In this document: positions 52,028-60,525 of the stretch, piece by piece
Position numbering within the stretch: the first letter of the stretch is position 1
Layout of the letters: the number at the start of each line of letters is the position of its first letter
NCBI RefSeq assembly: GCF_029916425.1
Contig: NZ_JAHAVQ010000011.1
Location: 17,630-81,629 of the forward strand
Reading direction: 5' to 3'
DNA from: Liquorilactobacillus sicerae
GTDB lineage: Bacteria > Bacillota > Bacilli > Lactobacillales > Lactobacillaceae
DNA length: 64,000 nt
Translations under genes and position numbers: made by a program
Notes under the pieces: model-generated
What the model was told of the DNA's origin: nothing
The model's database searches: none
The model's input: only the letters and a program-made list of their open reading frames with translations

Positions 52028-52449
52028 TTAATTTTCTCCCTACTTATTTTTATTTTTGAAGATTTTTCTTGCTTTTCACGCCACTGCTGGACCGTTAGCA
52101 AATCTTTGACATGCAACTTGATTGAAGCTACTTGATAACCGGTCATTGAATTGATCGCCGCCACGACTTTTTTAGTTAACTTGTCAAAAACCTCATTAGC
52201 ATTTTTCCCATATTCGAGAATTCCTTCAAGTTCCAATTCAACTTTTTGATCATCAGCATCAATGTCAGCCGACACTCCTTGACCATTTTGATTCCCAGCA
52301 AGCTGACTAGTCAGCTGATCAAAAAAACCACTTTGCAGATCTAAAATACCATCAACTTCTTGGGCAGTTTTAGCGGCAATTTTCTCCAAAACTTCTTTGT
52401 CAAAAATTATTTCCTTTTTTATTGCCGTAGCTGTAGCCGCTGTTGCCAT
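52024..52449 (-). CDS. Asp23/Gls24 family envelope stress protein
   Basis: A 141-residue Asp23-like protein (IAAKTAQEVDGILDLQSGFF, VELELEGILEYGKNANEVFDKLTKKVVAAINSMTGYQVASIKLHVKDLL). Asp23 proteins attach to the membrane via AmaP and help cell-envelope homeostasis. The C-terminus is short and basic. Second of two copies, adjacent and tandem, suggesting gene duplication. Confidence 0.9.
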   Translation of the reverse strand: MATAATATAIKKEIIFDKEVLEKIAAKTAQEVDGILDLQSGFFDQLTSQLAGNQNGQGVSADIDADDQKVELELEGILEYGKNANEVFDKLTKKVVAAINSMTGYQVASIKLHVKDLLTVQQWREKQEKSSKIKISREKIK

Positions 52450-52505
52450 ATAAAAATTCCTCCTTTTAAAGTTAGTCTTAAGTTTTACTCAGCTATTGCC
52501 ACTAA

Positions 52506-52928
52506 TTACTCGACCTGCTTGCCATCAGTTGCCAACTGGGAGTTGGGCTTACCCTTAGCATCTTCCTGCCACTGCCGTTTACTCATAACATCGTTGATAT
52601 GCAAATTCAATTCAATAACTTCTAGGCCAGTGAAATTTCTAATATCCCGAATTACCTTTTGGGTAACCGCTTGAAAAATTTGTTGAATATCTTTGCCATA
52701 TTCAACGGTGGCATTCATCTCAAGTGCCACTTGTTTTTTGCCAACCTCCGCATCGATTCCTTGAGTTGGATCAGCTTGCGAACGGAAACGATCGGTAATT
52801 TCACTAAACATCCCACCATTTAGCGCTAATACACCGTCAACATTGCGAGCAGCCAGCCCGGCTATTTTTTCAATCACACCATCATCGAAAGTTAGTGCGG
52901 TTTTTAGATTTTTTTCTCTGTTTTCCAT
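52506..52928 (-). CDS. Asp23/Gls24 family envelope stress protein
   Basis: A 140-residue member of the same family as the next gene (IAGLAARNVDGVLALNGGMF, VALEMNATVEYGKDIQQIFQAVTQKVIRDIRNFTGLEVIELNLHINDVM). The two copies differ considerably, so they are likely specialised partners rather than a recent duplication. ATG 52928 has AGGAGGTCCTC-type ribosome sequence upstream. Confidence 0.9.
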   Translation of the reverse strand: MENREKNLKTALTFDDGVIEKIAGLAARNVDGVLALNGGMFSEITDRFRSQADPTQGIDAEVGKKQVALEMNATVEYGKDIQQIFQAVTQKVIRDIRNFTGLEVIELNLHINDVMSKRQWQEDAKGKPNSQLATDGKQVE

Positions 52929-52937
52929 GAGGACCTC

Positions 52938-53117
52938 CTACTGATTTGACAAGAAACGAATCAATTCTTCTTTTAAGCGCTGAATATCAAGAAACTTTCC
53001 AATAAGAGCACCAATTATTGCTAAGAATGCAACTAAGATCATACTCCAAAAACCTGCTAAGACCCAAGCAAGTCCTAAAATCACACCTAGCAAACTTCCA
53101 AACATCACTTGACTCAT
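52938..53117 (-). CDS. DUF2273 family small membrane protein
   Basis: A 59-residue protein, too short for a 60-residue cutoff, starting ATG 53117 and ending TAG at 52938. The text MSQVMFGSLLGVILGLAWVL is followed by a second helix (MILVAFLAIIGALIGKFLDI) and a polar tail ending RFLSNQ. This is the DUF2273 two-helix pattern found between amaP and asp23 in Lactobacillales. It completes the usual amaP-DUF2273-asp23 order. AAAGGAG precedes the start. Confidence 0.9.
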   Translation of the reverse strand: MSQVMFGSLLGVILGLAWVLAGFWSMILVAFLAIIGALIGKFLDIQRLKEELIRFLSNQ

Positions 53118-53136
53118 AGATTGACTCCTTTTTTAA

Positions 53137-53682
53137 TTAGACAACAGAAACATTCTTTTCACCCAAAACTGGTTTCACTTGGATCTTTGGCTGCTTTAAA
53201 GTAACATTCAAGCTTTTTTGCAAATAAGCCACCGCAATCGTTAAAACTTGTTGACCTAAAGCTTCATAATCTTGATCAAGCGAAGTTGCAAAAACCTTTA
53301 AATTAGCGTTTCTTTTCTTGGCAAAAACTTTCAAGTCAACCTGAGCAGTTTGTAAGTCCACTTGACTCATTAAGCGATGCTGCAATTCTTTTTCAATTGC
53401 TGCAATTGGAATTGTTACGGTGCCTAATGTTTGATGAAAACTAATTTCTTTGGCTTTCCGTTGTTTAAAGATGCCAAGTAATAAAATTCCTGCCCCAATT
53501 AAAATTGTCAAACTGCTTAAAATTATCACCAAATATTGCCAAATATCTGGCCATTCAATAATCATTTTTTGCAACCAAAGTGTAGTCGGTTTAAGTTCAA
53601 CTACTGTCAATAAAAAAAGTAACCCTGTCAATAAAGTTAATAAACCCGCAAATCCAATAAAAAACTTGCTAGATCCTTTCAA
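53137..53682 (-). CDS. amaP: alkaline-shock response membrane anchor protein AmaP
   Basis: A 181-residue protein with two N-terminal membrane helices (about 8-28 and 48-70) and a conserved cytoplasmic tail (VTIPIAAIEKELQHRLMSQ). AmaP anchors Asp23 to the membrane. It heads the operon amaP, DUF2273, asp23, asp23, CsbD-like, all on the minus strand with short gaps. Confidence 0.88.
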   Translation of the reverse strand: MKGSSKFFIGFAGLLTLLTGLLFLLTVVELKPTTLWLQKMIIEWPDIWQYLVIILSSLTILIGAGILLLGIFKQRKAKEISFHQTLGTVTIPIAAIEKELQHRLMSQVDLQTAQVDLKVFAKKRNANLKVFATSLDQDYEALGQQVLTIAVAYLQKSLNVTLKQPKIQVKPVLGEKNVSVV

Positions 53683-53851
53683 ACAAACCTCCTCCAGTCG
53701 TCATTGAATTGTTTCAAAAATAACTCAACAAGTCAGATTGTTAACTTTTAACTCTAAATCAATTTTATCATTTTCAATATTATGTTTCAAAAATTATGCT
53801 TATATCGTTGATTAGCTGTTTACCATCAATAAAAACGTGATTGTAAGATAA

Positions 53852-53908
53852 AAAAATATTCAAAAAGTGCTCACTAGGTTTTGCTGTGAGCACTTTTTGA
53901 ATATTTTT
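53852..53908. terminator. perfect 23-bp inverted repeat between amaP and ClC genes
   Basis: Arms 53852-53874 and 53886-53908 (AAAAATATTCAAAAAGTGCT and its complement, plus CAC/GTG at the loop) are perfectly complementary over 23 bases with an 11-base loop. T/A-rich flanks make it a bidirectional terminator; on the minus strand it closes the ClC gene. Unusually long for an ordinary terminator. Confidence 0.75.
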
Positions 53909-53940
53909 AATTATCTTTCGATCTTAAAATCTACTGATTT

Positions 53941-55203
53941 TTAGTTAATAGTGGTTGAATCCAGTTTCTGCAATAGTAATTTTGAGGTTCCAATTGAAAC
54001 AGCAACACCTAAGCCTAGTGGTAAAAAAGCTGAGTAGCCTAAATGACTAACTTCGATGATCATAAATAAAGCCATTAGTGGTGCTTGTTGAGAAGCAGCC
54101 AGCAAACTGCACCCTCCTAACAATGCGCATTGCCAAATCGCAATCATTGGGAAAATAGGTTGCAGAACAATTCCCACTATTGCTCCCAATGCCGCCCCAA
54201 TTGAAATTGATGGCTGCAAGGTTCCTCCAGAAGCTCCTGTTCGAAGTGTTAAAACCGTTACTATTGCTTTCAACAAAGCACCTAATAAAAGTAAAGTGAT
54301 CCACTTTGGACTGTTAGCTTTAATTGAAAATTGAGCTAAAGCCCGTCCATTCCCCATAATTTGTGGAAAATTCAAAGAAATTAACCCAGTCAAAAAGGCT
54401 GCAGCCGGCAACTGATAAAGAATTCTTTTATCTTTGACTTGAAATCTTCCAGCCCGCTTAAAAGCTTTTCGAAAAAAAGTTCCTAATACTCCAAAAATAG
54501 GTGCTGTAATAATCACTATCAGTAAGAATATCAGATCAAATTTTTGATGACCTACTAAATAATATGGTTCGAATCCTTTAACTAAAGTCCCAATCAGCAT
54601 TGAGATGATCGACATCGTTAAACTAACTGTCACTGTTTTTTTAGTGATTTGATGTAAAAGAATTTCGACACAAAAAAACATTCCCGTAATTGGCGCACTA
54701 TAAACACCAGCAAATCCGGCGCCAGCTGCTGCTGCAACCAATAATTTTTGATCCTCAGTTGACAAGTTCAAGCCTACCCTGCTTAACACGCGGTTCCATT
54801 TTTGAGCAAACATTGCCCCAGCTTCTCTTGGAGCCAGTTCACGACCAACTGATCCTCCAGTTCCAACATAAAAAATTTGCGTCATAACATGAATAATAGT
54901 TGAACCAAATGGCATTTGCTTGCCCTGAAGAGCTTTTGCAATCGAAACAGTTGGCTTAAACTTTCTTTTTAAAACCCACCAAATAATTGCCGCAACCACG
55001 CCACCAATAAAAACTGATATCAAGCGTTGGATTGGTCGAACTGCGATTGAAGCTGGATCAGCGGCAGATTCTTTAAAACTTAAAAAAAGTTGTTCAACGC
55101 TATTTAATAACAAAATCAATCCTAGCGAACTTAACCCAACAACTACTCCTAAAATTAAAGTGGAAATTATTAAAACCTGATTTTTTCTAACAATGATTTT
55201 CAC
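53941..55203 (-). CDS. ClC family chloride channel/transporter
   Basis: A 420-residue membrane protein with the ClC topology. GSVGRELAPREAGAMFAQKW corresponds to the GREGPxVQxGA selectivity region but reads GRELAPREAG, a branch found in some bacteria; the gating glutamate of GRE is kept. TGASGGTLQPSISIGAALG supplies the second binding loop. ClC proteins exchange Cl- and H+ or conduct Cl-. Transported anion unknown (fluoride-type motifs are absent). Confidence 0.87.
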   Translation of the reverse strand: MKIIVRKNQVLIISTLILGVVVGLSSLGLILLLNSVEQLFLSFKESAADPASIAVRPIQRLISVFIGGVVAAIIWWVLKRKFKPTVSIAKALQGKQMPFGSTIIHVMTQIFYVGTGGSVGRELAPREAGAMFAQKWNRVLSRVGLNLSTEDQKLLVAAAAGAGFAGVYSAPITGMFFCVEILLHQITKKTVTVSLTMSIISMLIGTLVKGFEPYYLVGHQKFDLIFLLIVIITAPIFGVLGTFFRKAFKRAGRFQVKDKRILYQLPAAAFLTGLISLNFPQIMGNGRALAQFSIKANSPKWITLLLLGALLKAIVTVLTLRTGASGGTLQPSISIGAALGAIVGIVLQPIFPMIAIWQCALLGGCSLLAASQQAPLMALFMIIEVSHLGYSAFLPLGLGVAVSIGTSKLLLQKLDSTTIN

Positions 55204-55318
55204 TTGACACCCAACCTAACCATTATTCTTTTCAGTCTCTTAAATTTCATTATACTGGAGAAAAATCTGATTTCACAATTGATTTTTAAATCATTACTTT
55301 AAATTATTATTTATTGCA

Positions 55319-55355
55319 AAAAAACTGCGACAAGTTTCACCTACTTGCCACAGTT
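55319..55355 (-). terminator. terminator of the immunity-protein gene
   Basis: ACTGCGACAAGT and ACTTGCCACAGT form a 12-base stem with two mismatches; TTTTTTTG follows on the minus strand. Confidence 0.7.
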
Positions 55356-55372
55356 TTAGACCTATTCACAAT

Positions 55373-55675
55373 TTAGAGCCAAAGTGGTAACATCATTGCC
55401 GTTATTGCTGTTGCATCATACTTTACTGCTCGCGATTTGATCTGATGATGCAACAATATTAATGCTTTTGGAAAATCACTTTGATGAGACCAATAATAAA
55501 GCACTATCTCTTTGCAAAGTTTAGTTGCTACTAAGCCACAATCTTGACTTTTTTCAAGCTCTTGGGCCGAAGCAAAAATCATCCTTTGAATTGCTGGAAA
55601 ACGTTTAACTTCGGGATCAGAGTACGTTTGACTTAATTGATCTAGTAATTGTTGGACCGCATTTTGTTTTATCAT
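55373..55675 (-). CDS. enterocin A immunity-like protein
   Basis: A 100-residue all-helical protein. The pattern DPEVKRFPAIQRMIFASAQELEKSQDCGLVATKLCKEI...FPKALILLHHQI resembles the four-helix bundle of pediocin/enterocin A immunity proteins (EntA_immun). No bacteriocin, leader peptidase or two-component genes lie next to it, so it looks like an orphan. It may protect against class IIa-type bacteriocins of competitors. Confidence 0.6.
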   Translation of the reverse strand: MIKQNAVQQLLDQLSQTYSDPEVKRFPAIQRMIFASAQELEKSQDCGLVATKLCKEIVLYYWSHQSDFPKALILLHHQIKSRAVKYDATAITAMMLPLWL

Positions 55676-55732
55676 TTCAAAACCCCCTCAAAATAAGTTT
55701 GATCTATCAGGTCTGTAATTAAAATAAATCAT

Positions 55733-56194
55733 TTACGCAAATTTCAAACTTTGTCCAACTAATATTAAATCAGCATTGGAAATCCCACTCAGTGATACCA
55801 ATTTGGCAACAGTAATATTATTCTCTTTGGCAATTTCGTATAAAGTGTCACCCGACTTGACCGTATAACTGCCACTTGCTGCACTTGCCGTTACACTGTT
55901 TGTTGATGAACTTGCTGGGCTTGCATAATTCGTCGTTGAAATTGCCTTTGCACTACTCGTTGACGAACCAACAAACTTTAGTGACTTTGAAGATGATTTA
56001 ACTGAATCATCTGAAGAAGATGAAACTGTTTTATTTGAAGTTGCATCAAGGTTATCTGCTCCAACCACCATTAAGTGCCTAGGCTTGAGCTGAACCCCAA
56101 GTACAAATAAAGACATAGTCAATAATCTAAAAACCCAATACTTAACAGCTTTGTACATCCGGTAATGTTCTTTTGCTTCAGATCCTTTCTTCAT
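55733..56194 (-). CDS. LysM-domain secreted protein with KxYKxGKxW-type signal
   Basis: A 153-residue exported protein. The N-terminus EHYRMYKAVKYWVFRLLTM matches the KxYKxGKxW signal-peptide family. A Ser/Thr-rich linker (about 50-105) leads to a C-terminal LysM (SYTVKSGDTLYEIAKENNIT... LVGQSLKFA) that binds peptidoglycan N-acetylglucosamine. It has no catalytic domain, so it may be a wall-bound spacer or a truncated larger protein. Confidence 0.82.
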   Translation of the reverse strand: MKKGSEAKEHYRMYKAVKYWVFRLLTMSLFVLGVQLKPRHLMVVGADNLDATSNKTVSSSSDDSVKSSSKSLKFVGSSTSSAKAISTTNYASPASSSTNSVTASAASGSYTVKSGDTLYEIAKENNITVAKLVSLSGISNADLILVGQSLKFA

Positions 56195-56316
56195 ATAACC
56201 CCCCCAACTATACCTCTATCAAAACTCCCCCCATTATCTTTAATTTAAAATTACCACACTTGACCATTAATTGATTAAAGTTTATAGCATGTAATATAAA
56301 TGTAAAATTGCTAATC

Positions 56317-56565
56317 TTATTTGATAATTTGATTCGCCATATTTAAATAATCTCGATCAATTTTCCTCAAAAAAGCATCTTTATTAGCAGATGGATGATA
56401 AGTATTTACTTCATCTAAAAATGAAATAAATTTTTCTGATGGCAGTCGATATTCCATCTCTTCGTGTGAATGTCGATCATATTTCAAAACTTGTCGAAGA
56501 TTTGCATCAGAATAAAACTCATATCGCTGCGAGCTAAAAATGAGTTGATACTTGTTTTCGTTCAT
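56317..56565 (-). CDS. uncharacterised 82-residue protein
   Basis: No family recognised. The protein is soluble, charged and probably mixed beta/alpha: YQLIFSSQRYEFYSDANLRQVLKYDR, then a helical end DRDYLNMANQII. ATG 56565 has AAGGTG six bases upstream; the ATG nine bases earlier is less well placed. It lies upstream of the LysM gene, same strand, but 123 bases apart. Confidence 0.55.
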   Translation of the reverse strand: MNENKYQLIFSSQRYEFYSDANLRQVLKYDRHSHEEMEYRLPSEKFISFLDEVNTYHPSANKDAFLRKIDRDYLNMANQIIK

Positions 56566-56833
56566 TGGCCACACCTTAACTAAATCTTAATTTTCAACAA
56601 ATACATCATATCATAAAACTTAATTATTTAACTAGCAAATGTTCTTAAAAGATCTGATTTTTCGTAAGAAAATGGCACAAAATCACTCGATAATATTCAG
56701 CGATCTCATTAAGTTTATGCCACATTAAGTTTAAAGAAAATTCAAATCTCTTGTTTTTTTATAAAGTTTAACATAACAACCATTCTATCAGTTAACTACC
56801 AGCTAAAATAGAGAAAAAACGAAAAGAGAAACA

Positions 56834-57859
56834 ATGATGCCAAACAAATCTCAAAGTGAGCAGCATAATAAAGAATTGGGAGATCTACGCCGTCCAAGGA
56901 ATTATCGGAAACGACATTTATCCTATCGAATTATAATCCTAACAACTTTCTTGATAATTTTAGGTGGCGGTTGGTCACTTTGGAAAAAAATTCAGCCAAC
57001 ACAACACTTTACTAATTTAAAAACCATTAGTCACCGTAAGACTAACTACCATCAAGCTAGCGGTAGTTTTAATGCTTTGATCATTGGTTCTGATGAGCGG
57101 CGTAGTCAAACATCTGGACATACTGATTCAATGATGTTAGTCCATGCAAACTTAGCTAAGCATCGTTATACTGTTTTAAGTATTCCGCGTGATTTGCGAA
57201 TTTACATGCCAAACTTAGGATATACCAAACTAACCAGTGTCCAATCGGTCTATCAAGACAAGTATGGTTCAAAAAAAGGAATTACCATGGCAGTCAAAAC
57301 AATTTCGAACTATTTAGATGTCCCAATCAACTATTATTTGGAAACTAACTATTGGGGCCTACGTTCAATGATTGATGCAATCGGTGGTATCACAATCAAT
57401 CTGCCCTTTAAAGTTAGACTAACGCATCCCTGGTACTCTAAAGATTATAATAAAACTTTTAGTCAAGGAAAACATCAGCTTTCTGGCAAAATGATCACTG
57501 AAATTGTCCACGAACGTGATTCAGTTCCCGGAACAGATTTTGGCCGCCAAAGATTGCAAGAAGCTGCTCTGATTGGAATCGTTAACAAAGTAACCAACCC
57601 AATCAATGCTTTAAAAATTCCTGCTTTGGCAAAATCAATGTCAAAATTCTTAATTGGTACAAATTTAAAAACAACCGACATGATCAGTATTGGTTTAGCA
57701 GTTAAAGGAAACTTTGACGCTCAAAAACAAGTTCGTTATTTACAATTAAGTGGGGAAAATGAAGTGCTTTATGACAATATTTTGGAAAATTATAATGAAG
57801 AAATTGTTCTAAATCGCAAACAGCTCAAAAAAATTATTGTCAAAGATTTTGAAAAGTAG
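56834..57859 (+). CDS. LCP family protein (LytR-type transferase)
   Basis: A 341-residue membrane-anchored LCP with the family motifs FNALIIGSDERRSQTSGHTDSMMLVHANLA, SIPRDLRIY and VHERDSVPGTDFGRQRLQEA. A membrane segment lies at about 32-52. It is the second LCP in the window and is followed by a Wzx-like flippase on the same strand, suggesting a wall polymer locus separate from the Cps module. Confidence 0.92.
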   Translation: MMPNKSQSEQHNKELGDLRRPRNYRKRHLSYRIIILTTFLIILGGGWSLWKKIQPTQHFTNLKTISHRKTNYHQASGSFNALIIGSDERRSQTSGHTDSMMLVHANLAKHRYTVLSIPRDLRIYMPNLGYTKLTSVQSVYQDKYGSKKGITMAVKTISNYLDVPINYYLETNYWGLRSMIDAIGGITINLPFKVRLTHPWYSKDYNKTFSQGKHQLSGKMITEIVHERDSVPGTDFGRQRLQEAALIGIVNKVTNPINALKIPALAKSMSKFLIGTNLKTTDMISIGLAVKGNFDAQKQVRYLQLSGENEVLYDNILENYNEEIVLNRKQLKKIIVKDFEK

Positions 57860-57996
57860 CAACATTTAAAAAATACTTAACCATTTTGATCGGTTTTTTC
57901 GTTTCACAATTGCTATTTAATGTTAAAATGATATATGTTTGAGCACATTTCCACTGCTCAACAGATGATTTTCCTGTTTAAGGGAGTTTAGTTTGA

Positions 57997-59439
57997 ATGA
58001 AAATTTTGAAAAATTATCTCTACAATGTCAGTTATAATCTATTGGCGATCCTTTTGCCGATTTTTACAGTTCCGTATATTGCCCGAGTTTTAAATCCTTA
58101 TGAAGTAGGAATCAATTCAGCTACCAACTCAGTTATTACATATTTTTTGCTAGCTGGGACTTTAGGAATTACCACTTACGGTAACCGAGAAATTGCTACC
58201 AAGCGTGAAAATCCACGCGAGCGTTCACAAACCTTTTGGGAAATTGAATTTTTACAAATTACGACAATTTTGCTGGCTTATCTTGCATTCATTGTTTATT
58301 TGATGGTTCTTCAAAGGGAATTTAGAATTTATTTCTTCTATCAATCTTTTTTCATTGTTGCCGGACTTTTTGATGTTTCTTGGTTTTTTATGGGAATGGA
58401 AGATTTTAAAAAAACCGTTGTTCGAAACATGTTGGTAAAAATTATTTCAGCTTGCCTGATTTTTACTTTGGTCAAGTCGACAGCTGATTTAGGAATTTAT
58501 ATTTTGATTTTGTCTTTATCGCAATTGTTTGGTAATCTGACACTTTGGTCTTATTTAATGCATTTAGTTACCAAGCCGGATTTCAAGCATTTAAAACCTT
58601 GGCGACACTTGAAACCGTCAATTGCCCTTTTTATCCCACAAGTTGCCATCATGATTTATGTTTCTTTAAATAAGACGATGCTTTGGAAATTAGACTCGGT
58701 TACTGCCGCTGGCTTTTATGACTACTCTGATAAAATTTCAAAAATTGCTCTGTCAGTCGTTACTTCGCTGGGAACGGTTTTATTGCCACATATGTCTAAT
58801 TTATATGGGAAAAAACAGTTTGACAAGATTAAAGAATACCTAATTAATTCAGCTGCAATTATGCTCTTTTTAGCATTTGCGCTGGCCTTTGGAATTTGCG
58901 GGATCTCGCATAGTTTTGTTTCGAAGTTTTTAACCACCAAATTTGCTCCAGTAACTGAATTGATCATTTTGGAATCACCAGTCCTGGTGCTGATTGCCCT
59001 GAGTAACTTAATTGGTAATCAATATTTGCTACCCTTACGAAGAACAAAACAGTATACTCAATCTGTTACCTTAGGTGCAATCACGAACATCATCTTGAAT
59101 ATTCCCGCCATTCTTTTATTCGGCGTTAAAGGATCAATGGTTGTGACCGTAATTTCAGAAGCAGTTGTCACCGGTTATCAGTTGTGGGTAATTCGCCATG
59201 ACTTACATATTGATTTGTTGTTTAAGGGATGCTATAAGTACTTAATTGCTGGTATTTTAATGTTTATTGTTGTCTTCAATCTAGATCATTATTTTGTCCC
59301 AAGCTATCTGCACATTGCATTGGAAGTTTTAATTGGAGCTATTATCTATCTTGCTGTTAACTTTGCTTTGCGTTCACCGGCATTTAAACTTGCACTTAAC
59401 TTTTTAAAAGATCATCGCAAAAAAACCAACAATAGTTAA
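57997..59439 (+). CDS. polysaccharide flippase (Wzx/MATE-like, oligosaccharide transporter)
   Basis: A 480-residue protein with about fourteen helices of the Wzx/PST (MVIN/MATE) fold: YNLLAILLPIFTVPYIARVLNPYEVGI at the N-terminus is the hallmark. It flips undecaprenyl-linked oligosaccharides to the outer face of the membrane. AAGGGAG precedes ATG 57997. No polymerase or glycosyltransferases accompany it here. Confidence 0.92.
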   Translation: MKILKNYLYNVSYNLLAILLPIFTVPYIARVLNPYEVGINSATNSVITYFLLAGTLGITTYGNREIATKRENPRERSQTFWEIEFLQITTILLAYLAFIVYLMVLQREFRIYFFYQSFFIVAGLFDVSWFFMGMEDFKKTVVRNMLVKIISACLIFTLVKSTADLGIYILILSLSQLFGNLTLWSYLMHLVTKPDFKHLKPWRHLKPSIALFIPQVAIMIYVSLNKTMLWKLDSVTAAGFYDYSDKISKIALSVVTSLGTVLLPHMSNLYGKKQFDKIKEYLINSAAIMLFLAFALAFGICGISHSFVSKFLTTKFAPVTELIILESPVLVLIALSNLIGNQYLLPLRRTKQYTQSVTLGAITNIILNIPAILLFGVKGSMVVTVISEAVVTGYQLWVIRHDLHIDLLFKGCYKYLIAGILMFIVVFNLDHYFVPSYLHIALEVLIGAIIYLAVNFALRSPAFKLALNFLKDHRKKTNNS

Positions 59440-59446
59440 TGAATAA

Positions 59447-59491
59447 AAAGCAAGGTCAAGTCATTCTTATCAACTGATTTGACCTTGCTTT
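59447..59491. terminator. bidirectional terminator
   Basis: AAAGCAAGGTCAA (59447-59459) and TTGACCTTGCTTT (59479-59491) form a 13-base perfect stem between the converging flippase and HAD genes. Confidence 0.85.
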
Positions 59492-59513
59492 ATTTTGCTT
59501 TTAAAAATTTCAA

Positions 59514-60332
59514 CTAATTGTTAATGACATACTTACTAAGAGCCACTGCAACTCCATCATGATCATTGTCGGCTGTTTGCCAATCAGCTGCTGCTTTGAC
59601 CTCGGTAATTGCATTACCCATTGCAACTCCCAAACCAGCGTAAATAATCATACTGAGATCATTGCCTTCATCACCAACCGCCATAATTTCATTTTTGGTT
59701 AACTGCAATTGTTGAGCTAAAAACTGCAAAGCCTGACCTTTGCTGACATTTTTGGCATTCGCCTCTAAATAAAATGGTGAACTTTTTGTAAAAGTAACCT
59801 GGTCTTCCAAATGACTAAATGGTTTCCAATCAATCATTGCCTGAGCCAATCTTTGTGGATCATCAATAAACATTGCTTTGATCAGTTTAGTTTGACGCAA
59901 TTCAGCTGGAGTTCGATAAAAGATTTCTAGTTTTGTAATCAAGCTTTCATAAACAGTATAATGACCAATATCACGATCAGCTGTATAAATACGATCATGG
60001 CTAATAGCATGAAAATGCAATTGTTTTTGGCGAGCTAGCAGCTCTAATCGCAAATAGCTATCATATGAAATCGGCTGTTCACTGAGAATTTCACCGTTAG
60101 TTTTTTGAATCATTGCTCCACCAAAGCTAATTACAAATTGATCTGATTGATTATCAAGACTCAATTGCTTTAACAGTGCCTTCACACCATTTAATGGTCG
60201 GCCGGTACAAATCACAATTTTTACACCCTGTTTTTTGGCCTGCTGAATCGTTTCTTTAACTGAAGCAGTCAATTCTTTTCGGGAATTAAGCAAGGTCCCA
60301 TCAACGTCAATTGCTACTAATTTAATTGAAAT
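59514..60332 (-). CDS. Cof-type HAD phosphatase, apparently starting at ATT
   Basis: A 272-residue HAD hydrolase (Cof/YidA branch). Motif I AIDVDGTLLN (Asp9, Asp11) lies upstream of the first usual start; motif II CTGRP, motif III K near SKGQALQFL, and GDEGNDLSMIIYAG complete the set. The frame extends up to TGA with no ATG, GTG or TTG before motif I. ATT at 60332 is six bases after AAGGAG and sits where relatives have the ATG of MSIKLVAIDVDGT. A shorter start at TTG 60293 would delete motif I. Confidence 0.82.
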   Translation of the reverse strand: MSIKLVAIDVDGTLLNSRKELTASVKETIQQAKKQGVKIVICTGRPLNGVKALLKQLSLDNQSDQFVISFGGAMIQKTNGEILSEQPISYDSYLRLELLARQKQLHFHAISHDRIYTADRDIGHYTVYESLITKLEIFYRTPAELRQTKLIKAMFIDDPQRLAQAMIDWKPFSHLEDQVTFTKSSPFYLEANAKNVSKGQALQFLAQQLQLTKNEIMAVGDEGNDLSMIIYAGLGVAMGNAITEVKAAADWQTADNDHDGVAVALSKYVINN

Positions 60333-60411
60333 GTTAATCTCCTTCTTTCATACTCTTAAAGGACTTTAATTGAAATATGACATAATCATCCTCATGTGTC
60401 AATTCGTCATC

Positions 60412-60465
60412 TATTATTTCCAATAAAATTGATACTTTTATTATTTCCAATAAAATTGATACTTT
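60412..60465 (+). repeat. perfect tandem duplication in the MFS promoter region
   Basis: Two exact 27-base copies (60412-60438 and 60439-60465) beginning TATTATTTCCAATAAAATTG, immediately upstream of a downstream -10-like TTATAATT (60474-60481) and the MFS gene. Could be an operator pair for an unseen regulator, or a promoter-altering expansion. Confidence 0.92.
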
Positions 60466-60525
60466 TTTGCTTTTATAATTTGCGCTATGATTATCGTTAG
60501 GCAAAAAGAGGGAGGGCCTTTTAAA

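Noticed and set aside
54047..54304. 85-residue frame inside the ClC gene
   Set aside because: Shadow of the ClC coding frame with no start signal; the ClC frame is continuous and conserved.
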